Assembly: GCA_038209365.1 (NCBI GenBank)
Contig: JBBQXS010000017.1
Location: 1-64,000, forward strand
Direction of reading: 5' to 3'
Source: DASQHW01 sp038209365
GTDB taxonomy: Bacteria; Actinomycetota; Acidimicrobiia; IMCC26256; PALSA-610
DNA length: 64,000 nucleotides
Part shown: in pieces, positions 50,271 to 59,281 of the stretch
Layout of the letters: every line of letters begins with the position of its first letter
Numbering within the stretch: position 1 is the first letter of the stretch
Program-made: the position numbers and the translations under genes
The notes under the pieces: generated by a model
What the model saw: the letters and a program-made list of their open reading frames with translations, nothing else
The model's database searches: none
Told to the model about the DNA's origin: nothing

Positions 50271-51854
50271 TCAGGTTCCTTCGGATCGGAGCTGCTCGCG
50301 AAGCTGGTGCTTGTAGAGCTTGCCGTTGTCGTGCCGTGGGAGCTCCCCCAGGAACACCACACGCCGGGGACACTTGTAGTGCGCGATGCGGTCCCGGCAC
50401 CACTCGATGAGCTCGGCCGCGAGGTCGGGCGTCGGTTCGACGCCCGGTTGCGGCTCGATCGCGGCAACCACGATCTCACCCCAAGCGTCGTCGGGCTGAC
50501 CCACGACGCCGACGTCGCCGACCGCCGGATGGCCGAGCAGCGCGGCCTCCACCTCCGCCGGATAGACGTTCACGCCGCCCGTGATGATGAGGTGCGCGCT
50601 CCGGTCCGTGAGGAAGAGGTAGCCGTCGCCGTCGACGTAGCCGACGTCGCCCAACGTGAAATGCGTGCCTCGGTACGCGCCGGCCGTCTTCTCGGGCGCT
50701 TTGAAGTACTCGAACGGGTCGTCGGGAGCTTTCAGGTACACGGTGCCCACCGTGGAGGCGGGTACGTCGTGGCCACCGTCGTCGAGGATCCGCACATGGT
50801 CGGCGGGATTCACTTTGCCGACAGTGCCAGGGCGAGCGAGCCACTCCTCCGAACCGACCAGCGTGCCGGAGCCCTCGGTGGCGGCGTAGTACTCCCACAC
50901 GATCGGCCCGAGCCATTCGATCAGGCGTCGCTTCACGTCGACCGGGCATGGTGCCGCGCCGTGGAGCACGAACGCCAGCGTCGAGATGTCGTAGCGCGCT
51001 CTCACGTCATCGGGCAGCGAGAGCAGGCGGTGGAACATCGTGGGGACCATGTGCGTGTGCGTCACACCGTGCTGTTCGATCAGCGCGAGCGTCTGCTCGG
51101 CCGACCAGCCGTCCATGAGCACGATCGGCACGCCCATCGCGGCCGGCGCGGCGAGTGAGAACGCGAGCGGCGCCGCGTGATACAGCGGGCCGGTACACAG
51201 ATGCAGGTGCCGGTGCGAGCGGTACTCGGTGAGCCGCGCGACGCCGAGCGAGCCGCGCGGGTCCGGAGGACGGCGCACGCCCTTCGGACGACCGGTGGTA
51301 CCGGACGTATAGAGCATCGTGCCGCCGGGCATCGGGTCTTCGATATCGGTGCCGTCCTCGGACGCGAGCACCTTCTCCCACGCGTCGAAGCCGTCGATCT
51401 CACCACCGACCGCGATGCACGTTCGCAAACGGGGGGCGAGCTCGGCCGCGCGCCGGGCAACGTTCGCGAAGCGCTCGTGCGCGACGAAGGCGGTCGCCTC
51501 GCAGTCATCGACGATGTAGCCCGCCTCGTCGCCGGTGAGATGCCAGTTGACCGTCGTCAGCCGCAGCCCCGAACGCTGGGCCGCCGCGACGGTCTCGGCG
51601 AACTCGGGCCGGTTCGCACACATGAGCGCCACACCGTCCCCGGCGCGGACTCCTCGTGCCCACAGGGCGCGCACCAGACGGTTCGCGTTGGCGTTCACCT
51701 CACCGAACGTACGGTTCCCGGCCTCGGAGATCAGCGCGAGCGCGTCGCCCCGCCGGCTCGCCCAGTAGCTCGGGAGCATCCCCCGATCGGCCGCCGCGTT
51801 GATCGCGTCGAGATCCGGAGCCGGCACGTCTAACTCGCTCCCTCGCTGCGCCAT
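50271..51854 (-). CDS. Acyl-CoA synthetase (AMP-binding family)
   Basis: This 527-residue enzyme activates a carboxylic acid to acyl-CoA via an acyl-AMP intermediate. The P-loop-like motif MLYTSGTTGRPKGVRRPP is complete. GPIVWEYYAATEGSG, YLFLTDRSAHLIITGGVNVYP and the C-terminal PRRVVFLGELPRHDNGKLYK (catalytic Lys) follow. The ATG at 51854 lies inside the first of three tandem 50-bp repeats (51835-51984), so its start region is duplicated. It lies between the diiron protein and the SDR in the operon. Confidence 0.92.
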   Translation of the reverse strand: MAQRGSELDVPAPDLDAINAAADRGMLPSYWASRRGDALALISEAGNRTFGEVNANANRLVRALWARGVRAGDGVALMCANRPEFAETVAAAQRSGLRLTTVNWHLTGDEAGYIVDDCEATAFVAHERFANVARRAAELAPRLRTCIAVGGEIDGFDAWEKVLASEDGTDIEDPMPGGTMLYTSGTTGRPKGVRRPPDPRGSLGVARLTEYRSHRHLHLCTGPLYHAAPLAFSLAAPAAMGVPIVLMDGWSAEQTLALIEQHGVTHTHMVPTMFHRLLSLPDDVRARYDISTLAFVLHGAAPCPVDVKRRLIEWLGPIVWEYYAATEGSGTLVGSEEWLARPGTVGKVNPADHVRILDDGGHDVPASTVGTVYLKAPDDPFEYFKAPEKTAGAYRGTHFTLGDVGYVDGDGYLFLTDRSAHLIITGGVNVYPAEVEAALLGHPAVGDVGVVGQPDDAWGEIVVAAIEPQPGVEPTPDLAAELIEWCRDRIAHYKCPRRVVFLGELPRHDNGKLYKHQLREQLRSEGT

Positions 51855-51984
51855 CCTTGGCTTCGCTGCGTCCGCACGGTCACATGGCTCCCTCGCTGCG
51901 CCATCCTTGGCTTCGCTGCGTCCGCACGGTCACATGGCTCCCTCGCTGCGCCATCCTTGGCTTCGCTGCATCCGCACGGTCACG
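51835..51984. repeat. Three tandem 50-bp repeats spanning a start codon
   Basis: Units begin at 51835, 51885 and 51935 and are nearly identical. On the minus strand each contains AAGGATGGCGCAGCGAGGGA, that is, a ribosome-site-like AAGG and an ATG GCG CAG CGA start. Only the copy nearest the gene opens into the acyl-CoA synthetase. The ATG of the second and third copies leads into a short frame that ends at a TGA. The array directly follows the stop of the diiron protein. Confidence 0.85.
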
Positions 51985-53035
51985 CAGTTTGGCGATCCTT
52001 TGCGACCTCGTCCAGATTGGCGTACTCCTCGCCGGTGTCGGCCCAGTCCTCGAACTGGATCACCCCGATCTCGGTGAAGCGCTCGCGGAGCCAGCCGCCG
52101 GCGGTGTCGAGCAAGCCGAGCTTCTTGCAGTTCGGCACGATCTTGCTGAACAGCAGCTGCTGGAACATCTGTTGCCCGGGCGGATTCACTCGGTCCATCG
52201 TGCGATACAGGGCCTCGGAGTCGACGCCCATCCGCTCCCACATCTCGGCGTGCGCGAAACGCCGCTTGAGCCGGCACGCCACGTCGAAGGTGAACTCCTG
52301 ACGCTCGCGCATCTCCGCGTCGCTCAGCTCCTTGTAGTACTCCTGCAACGACAACACGCCGAACGCGACGTGACGCGCTTCATCGCTCATCACGTATCTC
52401 AGCAGCTTCTTGAGCAACGGTTCGGTGGTGATTCCGTGCATCATGCCGAAGGCGGCGAGCGCGAGCCCCTCGACCATGATCTGCATCCCGAGGTACGCGA
52501 TGTCCCAGCGCGGGTCGGCGAGGATGTCGTCCAGGATGCTCTTGAGGTTCTGGTTGATGCCGTACTGGTTGCCGAGCTTCTCGTCCAGGTAGCGCGCGAA
52601 CACCTCGACGTGACGCGCTTCGTCGACGACCTGCGTTGACGCGTAGTACTTCGCGTCGATCCAGGGCACGGTCTCGACGATGCGCGCCGTGCAGAGCAGC
52701 GCACCCTGCTCCCCGTGCATGAACTGCGAGAGCAGTGAATTCTGGAGCTCGATACCGACCTGGCGCCACTCCTTTTCGCCGAAGTTCTTGACGGGCGAAT
52801 CCTCGATCTCGGCGAGCGCCTGGAAGCGCATCGGACCGCCCGCGCCGAGCTCTTGACTCACCCTCTCCGGATCGACGTCGACGGACCAGTCGAGGTCCGT
52901 CGACGCGTTCCACTGCGAGGTCTTGGCTTTCTCGTACAGCTTCACGAGCGCGGGGCGGCTCCGGGCGTAGTCCCACGTGAAGATGGCATCGAATTTCGAT
53001 TCCACCGCGTGAATCGTTTCGAGCTTGTCGTTCAT
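51980..53035 (-). CDS. Ferritin-like diiron protein
   Basis: This 351-residue all-helical protein has carboxylate/histidine motifs for a diiron centre: FMHGEQGALLCTARIVETVP (Glu), QVVDEARHVEVFARYL (E-x-x-H), MVEGLALAAFGMM (Glu), and VMSDEARHVAFGVLSL (E-x-x-H). It resembles R2-like oxygenases or oxidases that act on lipids or other acyl substrates. The ATG at 53035 follows GGGAGGAGC and overlaps the TetR gene stop. Operon mates suggest a role in modifying an acyl-CoA or fatty substrate. Confidence 0.85.
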   Translation of the reverse strand: MNDKLETIHAVESKFDAIFTWDYARSRPALVKLYEKAKTSQWNASTDLDWSVDVDPERVSQELGAGGPMRFQALAEIEDSPVKNFGEKEWRQVGIELQNSLLSQFMHGEQGALLCTARIVETVPWIDAKYYASTQVVDEARHVEVFARYLDEKLGNQYGINQNLKSILDDILADPRWDIAYLGMQIMVEGLALAAFGMMHGITTEPLLKKLLRYVMSDEARHVAFGVLSLQEYYKELSDAEMRERQEFTFDVACRLKRRFAHAEMWERMGVDSEALYRTMDRVNPPGQQMFQQLLFSKIVPNCKKLGLLDTAGGWLRERFTEIGVIQFEDWADTGEEYANLDEVAKDRQTA

Positions 53036-53616
53036 TGCTCCTCCCGGGAGACGGCGTCGAGGAGACGCGAGATCAATTGGTGCCATGCATCGCCGTCCGG
53101 CGGCGGCGCTTGCAGGGTGCGCATCACGAGCGCGCCCATTGCGAGGGTGAGGGAGAACCGGGCGAACGCTGGGGTGTCGAGCGTGGGGTCGATCGAACCA
53201 TCAGCTTTCGCGCGCTCGACCAACTCCACGATCACGCGCTCGCGCGCGTCGAGCCGGTCGCGCAGCGCCCCCGCCAGCTCGTCGTCGCGACGGGCGGCTG
53301 CGACCGCGTCGATGAGCAGCGGGACGCCCTCTCGTGGACGCACGAGCCGGTCGCCGAGCAGCTCCAGCAGCTCACGCACGTCACGGCGACGGGCCTCGCT
53401 GAGCATCTGGTCCATCTCGGCGTCGGCGCGTACGCCGATCGCCTCGAAGAGCAACTCGGACTTCCCGCGGAAGTTCGCATAGATGGCGCCGGTGGTGAGG
53501 CCGGCCGCGCGGGCGATGTCCTGCACGCGGGCACCCTCATAGCCCTGCTCGACGAAGACCTCGACGGCGGCGGCGAGCAAGCGGTCACGGGACGACACGG
53601 TGGGGACGGCAGCCAC
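53032..53616 (-). CDS. TetR-family transcriptional regulator
   Basis: This 194-residue protein has a typical helix-turn-helix: RDRLLAAAVEVFVEQGYEGA, RVQDIARAAGLTTGAIYANF, RGKSELLFEAIG. The C-terminal ligand-binding domain is helical. It probably represses its own operon (diiron protein, acyl-CoA synthetase, SDR, MaoC) and responds to an acyl-CoA. GTG start at 53616, and the stop overlaps the diiron gene start. A candidate operator lies 8 bp upstream. Confidence 0.9.
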   Translation of the reverse strand: MAAVPTVSSRDRLLAAAVEVFVEQGYEGARVQDIARAAGLTTGAIYANFRGKSELLFEAIGVRADAEMDQMLSEARRRDVRELLELLGDRLVRPREGVPLLIDAVAAARRDDELAGALRDRLDARERVIVELVERAKADGSIDPTLDTPAFARFSLTLAMGALVMRTLQAPPPDGDAWHQLISRLLDAVSREEQ

Positions 53617-53624
53617 GCGGCCAT

Positions 53625-53640
53625 GATAACGATCATTATC
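53625..53640. promoter_or_regulatory. Candidate TetR operator palindrome
   Basis: GATAACGATCATTATC is a near-perfect 16-bp palindrome (one mismatched pair), with GATAA and TTATC arms. It lies between the divergent TetR and threonine ammonia-lyase genes, 8 bp upstream of the TetR start. Its AT-rich arms stand out in GC-rich DNA. Autoregulation by the adjacent TetR protein is the simplest reading. Confidence 0.55.
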
Positions 53641-53667
53641 CGCCACTGGAACCCTCCGGCGGCGAAG

Positions 53668-54885
53668 ATGTCGGCGATGGCGCTGCCGGTCACCCTCGCC
53701 GACATCCGCGCCGCCGCCGCGGCCATTGGGGATGCGGTTGCGCAGACGCCGATGTCCCCGGCCCGGACCCTCTCGGGGATCTCCGGCGCGGACCTCTTCT
53801 TGAAGTTCGAGAACCTGCAGTTCACCGGCTCGTTCAAGGAGCGCGGCGCCCGGAACTTCCTCGTGCACCTCTCCCCCGGTGCGCGGGCGCTCGGGGTGGT
53901 GGCGGCGTCGGCCGGCAACCACGCGCAGGGGGTTGCGTACCATGCGCACCTCCTCGACATCCCGACGACGATCGTGATGCCGGCGAATGCGCCGTTCACG
54001 AAGGTCGCGAACACCGCACACCACGGCGCGCATGTCGTGCTGCACGGCGAGGGCTACGCCGCGGCGCTCGCCGAGGCGGAGAGAATCGCGCGAGAGAGCG
54101 GCGCAACGCTCGTCCCCGCGTTCGACGACCCGCTGATCGTCGCGGGCCAGGGCACCGTCGGCCTCGAGGTCGTCGCGCAGGTCGGTGATCTCGACGCGAT
54201 CGTCGTGCCGGTGGGCGGGGGTGGACTCATCGCGGGTATCGCGGTTGCCGTGAAGGCCGCGCGCCCCGACATGCGTGTGATCGGCGCCCAGGTGGAGAGC
54301 TATCCCGGGATGCTCCATGCGCTCGGGCGCGCGCCGGCGCCGACCGGCGGGGTCACGATCGCAGAAGGCATCGCGGTCACGGAGCCAGGCGTGTTGACAC
54401 GCGACATCGTGCGCGAGCTCGTGGATGACCTGCTCGTCGTCTCCGAGCAGCGCATCGAGGAGACGATCGCGCTCGCGCTGGAAATCGAGAAGACCGTGCT
54501 CGAGGGCGCGGGTGCGGCCGGCCTCGCGGCTGTGCTGGAGCATCCGGAGCTCTTCCGCGGCGAGCGCGTCGGCGTCGTGCTGAGCGGCGGCAATATCGAC
54601 GCGCGCATGCTGACATCGGTCTTGCTGCGAGCGCTTGCCCGGTCGGGACGAGTCGTGCGTTTGCGCATCGAGGTACCCGACCGTCCGGGAGTGTTGGCGA
54701 CGGTTGCGCAGCTCATCGCGTCCGGCCGCGGCAACATCGTCGACGTCGAGCATCGTCGCGACCAACCGGGCGTCGCGGTGAAACGCGCGCTTTTGGAGGT
54801 CTCGATCGAGACGCGCGATCGCGCGCACGCCGACGAGATCGTGAAGCGGCTCGAAGCCGAGGGGTTTCGAGTAAAGGTCCAGTGA
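53668..54885 (+). CDS. Threonine ammonia-lyase (threonine dehydratase)
   Basis: This 405-residue PLP enzyme converts threonine to 2-oxobutanoate and ammonia, feeding isoleucine synthesis or catabolism. The PLP lysine is in GSFKERGARN (Lys about 57), with ASAGNHAQGVAYHA and the Gly loop VPVGGGGLIAGIA (phosphate binding). A C-terminal ACT domain (about 330-405, LRIEVPDRPGVLATVAQLI) suggests allosteric control. ATG at 53668, or at 53677. It is divergent from the TetR gene, sharing the palindromic region. Confidence 0.9.
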   Translation: MSAMALPVTLADIRAAAAAIGDAVAQTPMSPARTLSGISGADLFLKFENLQFTGSFKERGARNFLVHLSPGARALGVVAASAGNHAQGVAYHAHLLDIPTTIVMPANAPFTKVANTAHHGAHVVLHGEGYAAALAEAERIARESGATLVPAFDDPLIVAGQGTVGLEVVAQVGDLDAIVVPVGGGGLIAGIAVAVKAARPDMRVIGAQVESYPGMLHALGRAPAPTGGVTIAEGIAVTEPGVLTRDIVRELVDDLLVVSEQRIEETIALALEIEKTVLEGAGAAGLAAVLEHPELFRGERVGVVLSGGNIDARMLTSVLLRALARSGRVVRLRIEVPDRPGVLATVAQLIASGRGNIVDVEHRRDQPGVAVKRALLEVSIETRDRAHADEIVKRLEAEGFRVKVQ

Positions 54886-54909
54886 CCGTCGCCGACATCG
54901 ACGGCCGGG

Positions 54910-57696
54910 TCAGCTTCTCGTCGTGAAGTGCCAGGTCTGCGGATTCAACAGCGCGTGGCCAGTCGCATCCTTCGCGGCGGCGGTCTCGATGGCTGTGTAC
55001 TGCGTGTTGGCGGAGAGCGAGCTCGACGGCTTGAAGATCATTGTGTTGCCGTTCCATGAGAAGGTGCCGTTCACGACCGCGGTGGGATTCGTACGCTTGA
55101 GCGTGAACGCTGTTTGCGCCGACGACTTGTTCATCGCTTTGCTGAAGGCGACGACCACCGAAGTGAGACGCGACACACCCGTGGCCGCGTTCGCCGGGGA
55201 GACCGAGTCGATGATCGGCTGAATCGTCGTCGTGAAGCGCCACGTCTTTGCTCCGGGAAGCGCGTGACCGGCACTGTCCTTCGCGGCACTCGATTCAGTG
55301 GCGGTGTACGCAATGCCGGACCCGAGGTCGACATTCGGCTTGAAGACCATCGCCGCGCCGTACCAGCTGAAGGTGCCATTCACCGCCGCGCCGTTACTCG
55401 TACGCCGCAGCGAGAACGCGCTCTGCGCCGACACCTTGTCCATCGTCGTGTCGAACGCGGTCAGCACGACGGTATTCGGAGGCACGCCGGTCGCGCCGTT
55501 TGCGGGTGACACCGAGGTGATCACGGGTTGGGTCGCGGTGGTGAAACGCGAGACCTTCGCACCGGGGATGGGATTCCCGGCGTTGTCCACCGCGGCGGTC
55601 GACACCGTGACGGTGTAGTTCGTGCCGTTTGCGAGCGCGGCGTTCGGTACGAACACCAGGGCGTTGCCGAACCAGCTGAACGCGCCGGCGACCGGGCTCG
55701 CGTCGCTGGTACGTCTCAGCGTGAATGCACCTTCCGTCGCCGGTTTGTTCATGGGTTTGTTGAAGGCAGCGAGCACGGCGGTCGTCCGCGCGACGCCGGT
55801 CGCGCCGTCGGCAGGTGAGACCGACGTGACGTCCGGAGGCAGGTTGACGAAGGCATTGTTGCCAGAACTGGCACTGTCGCTCGGCGCGTGCGCGTTCGAG
55901 CCTTGGTAGGAGGCGACGATCGTATGTGTGCCCGACCCGAAGGCGGTAGGTGTGTAGGCCACCTCGCAGCCTGTCGTCGGACGTGTCCCGGTGGTCGCGC
56001 CGTTGTCCACCAGCGCGCATGCGCCCCCATTGCCGAACGTGCCCGCGGTGTCGCTGGTGAAGGTGACGGTGCCCACCGGCGGCACATTCGTGTCCGAGAT
56101 GTCGGTGACGCCGACGGTGCATGTTGTCGTCTCGCCGACACGGACGTTGCTCGGACTGCAGTCCACCGCGGTCGAGGTGAGGCGCGTCGCGAAGAACTGT
56201 GTGCTGCCTCGGCCGGCAACGTGCGTGCCATCGCCGCCGTAACGACCGACGACCGGACGCTCGTCGTAGGTGTTCGGGCCATACATGACGCTGCAACTCG
56301 CCGTCGCGCCAGTGCCTGACAGCGTGCAGGTGCTCCGATTGTTCTGGAATGTTCCGCCCACGCCGATGACGAACTGGACGGTGCCCGATGGAGTCGTGGG
56401 GTTCGTCAGTGTCGTATCGGTGACCGTCGTGGTGCACTCGATCCACGCGCCCGCAGCTCCCGGGTTCGGAGCGCAGCTCACGTCGACGTTCGTCGGGACT
56501 TTGTGCGTGGGTCGAGTGGCGATGCTTACGGGACGCACGCCGGTGGCGATGGTCGGTGTCGACTTCGGCGAGAGCGTGCCATCCGTCGCGTCGATGTCGT
56601 ACTGCGAGACGAAGTTGTCGTAGAAATGGGTCGCGTACAGACTGCGGCTGTCGGCGCTCACTGTGAAGTAGTACGGATAATGAGGCGCGGAAATGGTCGG
56701 CGGGGTCTTCGGTGAGAGCACGCCACTGGCCGGATCGATGTCGTACTGCGAGAACGTGTCGTCCTCGCGGTTGTCGACGTACGCGCTCCTCCCGTCGGGC
56801 GAGACGACGATCGAGAGCGGGACGATCCCGGTGTCGACATATTCCGGCGGATCTCCCGTCTCGACCGGTGGCGGGAATTTCGGCGAGAGCTTGCCGGTCA
56901 ACGCGTCGATGTTGAACTGAGCGATGCCCAGGTTTCCGCCGTCGAGCACGTACGCGCTCAGACCATCGGCCGATACCGCGACCGACACCGGGGTGAAGCT
57001 GCGGCAGACACGCTGACAGAAGTTCGCCGAGACGCTCGGCGGGTCCTTCGGTGACAGCCCGCCGGTCTGCGGGTCGACGTCGTACTGCGAGACGCCGCCG
57101 CCGAACGCCGTGATCGACGTGACGTACACGCTGCTGCTGTCGGGCGTCACCGCGATGATGCCGGGGTACGCGCCGGCGCCGACTGTCGCCGGCGTCTTGG
57201 GCGAAAGCGTGCCGTTCACGGGACTGATGTCGAACTGCGCGAGAGCGCCGTCGGAGGAGGTCAACCCGACATATGCGCTCTTGCCGTCGGGCGCGATCGT
57301 GATCGCACCCGGGTTCACGCCCACCGGAACAAGTAGCGGAGTCTTCGGCGACAGGCCGCCGGTCGTCGAATCGATGTCGTATTGCCGTATTGCAGCCGCT
57401 TCTCGATCGGCCACATACGCGCTGCGGCCGTCGGGCGACACCGCCATCAAACTCGGGTCCGCGCCCGCATCGACTGTTGGTGGAACGAGCGGTGAAAGCT
57501 CGCCACCCGCGCCCGTCCCGTACTGCGACACGTTGCCATCCGCATTGTTCACGACGTACACGGCGTCGCTCGTATCGGCGGCGGCCGCGGGCGCTGCCGA
57601 CGGCCCTGGCGAAATCGCGGCAAACGCCAGCAACACCACCAAGGACAGACGGGGTAAGCGCGCCGGCACTCCCCACAAACTCGTGTGCGCCGTCAT
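54910..57696 (-). CDS. Large secreted beta-propeller protein with Ig-like repeats
   Basis: This 928-residue protein's signal region includes LPRLSLVVLLAFAAISPGPS, with cleavage near residue 40 (AAAAD). Residues about 45-405 are seven or so propeller blades of about 50 residues, each like SPDGRSAYVADRE then QYDIDSTTGGLSPKTPPTV. Two bacterial Ig-like segments follow (about 410-615, TSTAVDCSPSNVRVGETTTC). Then come three Big_5-type repeats of about 97 residues (VTSVSPADGATGVARTT, VITSVSPANGATGVPPNT, IIDSVSPANAATGVSRLT). No sorting signal is seen. It is probably an exported surface or adhesion protein. It may be the 3' neighbour of the VOC gene. Confidence 0.85.
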   Translation of the reverse strand: MTAHTSLWGVPARLPRLSLVVLLAFAAISPGPSAAPAAAADTSDAVYVVNNADGNVSQYGTGAGGELSPLVPPTVDAGADPSLMAVSPDGRSAYVADREAAAIRQYDIDSTTGGLSPKTPLLVPVGVNPGAITIAPDGKSAYVGLTSSDGALAQFDISPVNGTLSPKTPATVGAGAYPGIIAVTPDSSSVYVTSITAFGGGVSQYDVDPQTGGLSPKDPPSVSANFCQRVCRSFTPVSVAVSADGLSAYVLDGGNLGIAQFNIDALTGKLSPKFPPPVETGDPPEYVDTGIVPLSIVVSPDGRSAYVDNREDDTFSQYDIDPASGVLSPKTPPTISAPHYPYYFTVSADSRSLYATHFYDNFVSQYDIDATDGTLSPKSTPTIATGVRPVSIATRPTHKVPTNVDVSCAPNPGAAGAWIECTTTVTDTTLTNPTTPSGTVQFVIGVGGTFQNNRSTCTLSGTGATASCSVMYGPNTYDERPVVGRYGGDGTHVAGRGSTQFFATRLTSTAVDCSPSNVRVGETTTCTVGVTDISDTNVPPVGTVTFTSDTAGTFGNGGACALVDNGATTGTRPTTGCEVAYTPTAFGSGTHTIVASYQGSNAHAPSDSASSGNNAFVNLPPDVTSVSPADGATGVARTTAVLAAFNKPMNKPATEGAFTLRRTSDASPVAGAFSWFGNALVFVPNAALANGTNYTVTVSTAAVDNAGNPIPGAKVSRFTTATQPVITSVSPANGATGVPPNTVVLTAFDTTMDKVSAQSAFSLRRTSNGAAVNGTFSWYGAAMVFKPNVDLGSGIAYTATESSAAKDSAGHALPGAKTWRFTTTIQPIIDSVSPANAATGVSRLTSVVVAFSKAMNKSSAQTAFTLKRTNPTAVVNGTFSWNGNTMIFKPSSSLSANTQYTAIETAAAKDATGHALLNPQTWHFTTRS

Positions 57697-57706
57697 CAGG
57701 TCATTC

Positions 57707-58066
57707 CTACCCGTCTGAATCGTCCTGATTCAGCTCGACGAAATTGCCGGACGGATCGTGGAGGAAGGCCTGGTGGCCGGCACCCTGCAGGTGCGGCACG
57801 GGGTGCACCTCGACGCCTCGCACGCGCAGATCGGCGACGGCCGCGTCGAGATCGTCCACGCGGATCGCGAAATGATGACTGCCGGTCGCGGGGTCGTCGG
57901 ATTGCATCAGGTGCACCTGCTGACCTCCCGCGTCGAGCCAGTAGCCGCCGAAACCGAAGTCCGGTCGCGGCAACACCGAGCACCCGAGCGCATCGCGGTA
58001 GAACGCGAGCGCTTCGTCTTCGTCGCGTACGCAGATCGCCACGTGATGGATCCCGCTGGGCTTCAT
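57707..58066 (-). CDS. Glyoxalase/VOC-family protein
   Basis: This 119-residue protein has a single VOC module pair: IHHVAICVRDEDEALAFYRD, GGQQVHLMQSDD, HHFAIRVDDLDAAVADLRVR and FLHDPSGNFVELNQDD. The metal-binding His (near residue 8) and Glu (near residue 113) positions are present, as in glyoxalase I and methylmalonyl-CoA epimerase. Substrate unknown. Start is the ATG at 58066, in agreement with the family N-terminus. It is divergent from the GH172-like gene. Confidence 0.85.
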   Translation of the reverse strand: MKPSGIHHVAICVRDEDEALAFYRDALGCSVLPRPDFGFGGYWLDAGGQQVHLMQSDDPATGSHHFAIRVDDLDAAVADLRVRGVEVHPVPHLQGAGHQAFLHDPSGNFVELNQDDSDG

Positions 58067-58092
58067 TGCACCGCAGAGTAGGTTCACCGCCT

Positions 58093-59262
58093 GTGCTGTG
58101 GCCAGACCCGTCGCGCATCGACCTGTTGCTGGACAGCAGGGCCGTCAGCTTCGAGAACCCGACCGGAGGGCGCGGCGCGGGAGGTGCGTCGTATCACGGT
58201 CGCAAAGGCGCGCCGTCACGAGGGATTCGTGCGGGCGAGCGGGTCACGCTCGCCGACATCGAGGGACCGGGAACAATCCGGCACTTCTGGTGCACCGTCC
58301 CGCCGGCACCGCCCGAGTCCTTGCGGGCGCTCGTGCTCGAGGTGTTCTACGACGACGCCGACGAGCCGAGCATCTCGGTACCGCTCCTCGACTTCTTCGG
58401 CGCACCGCTCGGACGTCCGGTGGCGTACTCGTCGGCGCTGACCGTCGTCGCCGAAGGACGCGGCTTCAACGCGTACTTCCCGATGCCGTTCCGGGCGCGC
58501 ATCCGCGTGGAGCTCCACAATCATTCGGCCCGTCGTGTGGAGTGCTACTTCCAACTGGACTTCACCCGCGAGCCTGCGTTTCCGGACGACGCCGGGTTGT
58601 TGCACGCGACGTTCCGCCGGGAGAACCCGACGACGATGCGACGCGATTTCGTCATCGCCGACGGGCTCGTCGGGCCGGGAAGATTTCTCGGCTGCGTGAT
58701 CGGCATCAGGCCGATCGACGGAGGGGCGTGGTACGGCGAGGGCGAGGTGAAGATCTACCGCGACGGGGATCGGGACCTGCCGACGATCTGCGGGACCGGG
58801 CTCGAGGACTATGTCGGGAGCGCGTGGGGCATGGGACCGCACGCCGGGCCTTATGCGGGCGCGCCGCTCGACGTGCGCGCGCCCGGCACCTCGCCGGCCG
58901 CGATCCCCGATTTCGTCGCGTTCTACCGCTGGCACCTGCCCGATCCCGTCGTGTTCGCCGACGACATCCGGGTCACGATCCAACAGATTGGCGCCGCGAG
59001 CTTCCCGCCCGGCGCGGACACGAGCGCCGACGAATATTTCTCGACCAACCCGCCGGCCGGTCGCGGCGTGCTGCGCAACGCGTTGCCCGGCGTGGGCACG
59101 TTCGCCATCTGCGAGCGCGTCGACGATTACTGCGGCACTGCCTTCGCCTACGCCCGCGACCCGCAGCCGGTGCCGCGGGTCGACGTGGGCGCCGCGGTCA
59201 CTGATTTGGAGCGCCGATCCTACGAAGGCGCTGACGCCATGGAATCCTTCTTCGGTTCCTGA
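58093..59262 (+). CDS. DUF2961/GH172-type protein
   Basis: This 389-residue protein has the family core, including SRAVSFENPTGGRGAGG, GPGTIRHFWCTVP, VPLLDFFGAPLGR, GFNAYFPMPF and GTGLEDYVGSAWGMG. Members of this family include enzymes acting on furanose glycans such as D-arabinan and difructose anhydride. No signal peptide is seen, so it is cytoplasmic as read. The GTG at 58093 starts VLWPDPSRIDLLLDSRAV. It runs 19 bp before an SDR gene in the same direction. Confidence 0.8.
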   Translation: MLWPDPSRIDLLLDSRAVSFENPTGGRGAGGASYHGRKGAPSRGIRAGERVTLADIEGPGTIRHFWCTVPPAPPESLRALVLEVFYDDADEPSISVPLLDFFGAPLGRPVAYSSALTVVAEGRGFNAYFPMPFRARIRVELHNHSARRVECYFQLDFTREPAFPDDAGLLHATFRRENPTTMRRDFVIADGLVGPGRFLGCVIGIRPIDGGAWYGEGEVKIYRDGDRDLPTICGTGLEDYVGSAWGMGPHAGPYAGAPLDVRAPGTSPAAIPDFVAFYRWHLPDPVVFADDIRVTIQQIGAASFPPGADTSADEYFSTNPPAGRGVLRNALPGVGTFAICERVDDYCGTAFAYARDPQPVPRVDVGAAVTDLERRSYEGADAMESFFGS

Positions 59263-59281
59263 ACGACGCACGGAGGTACCG

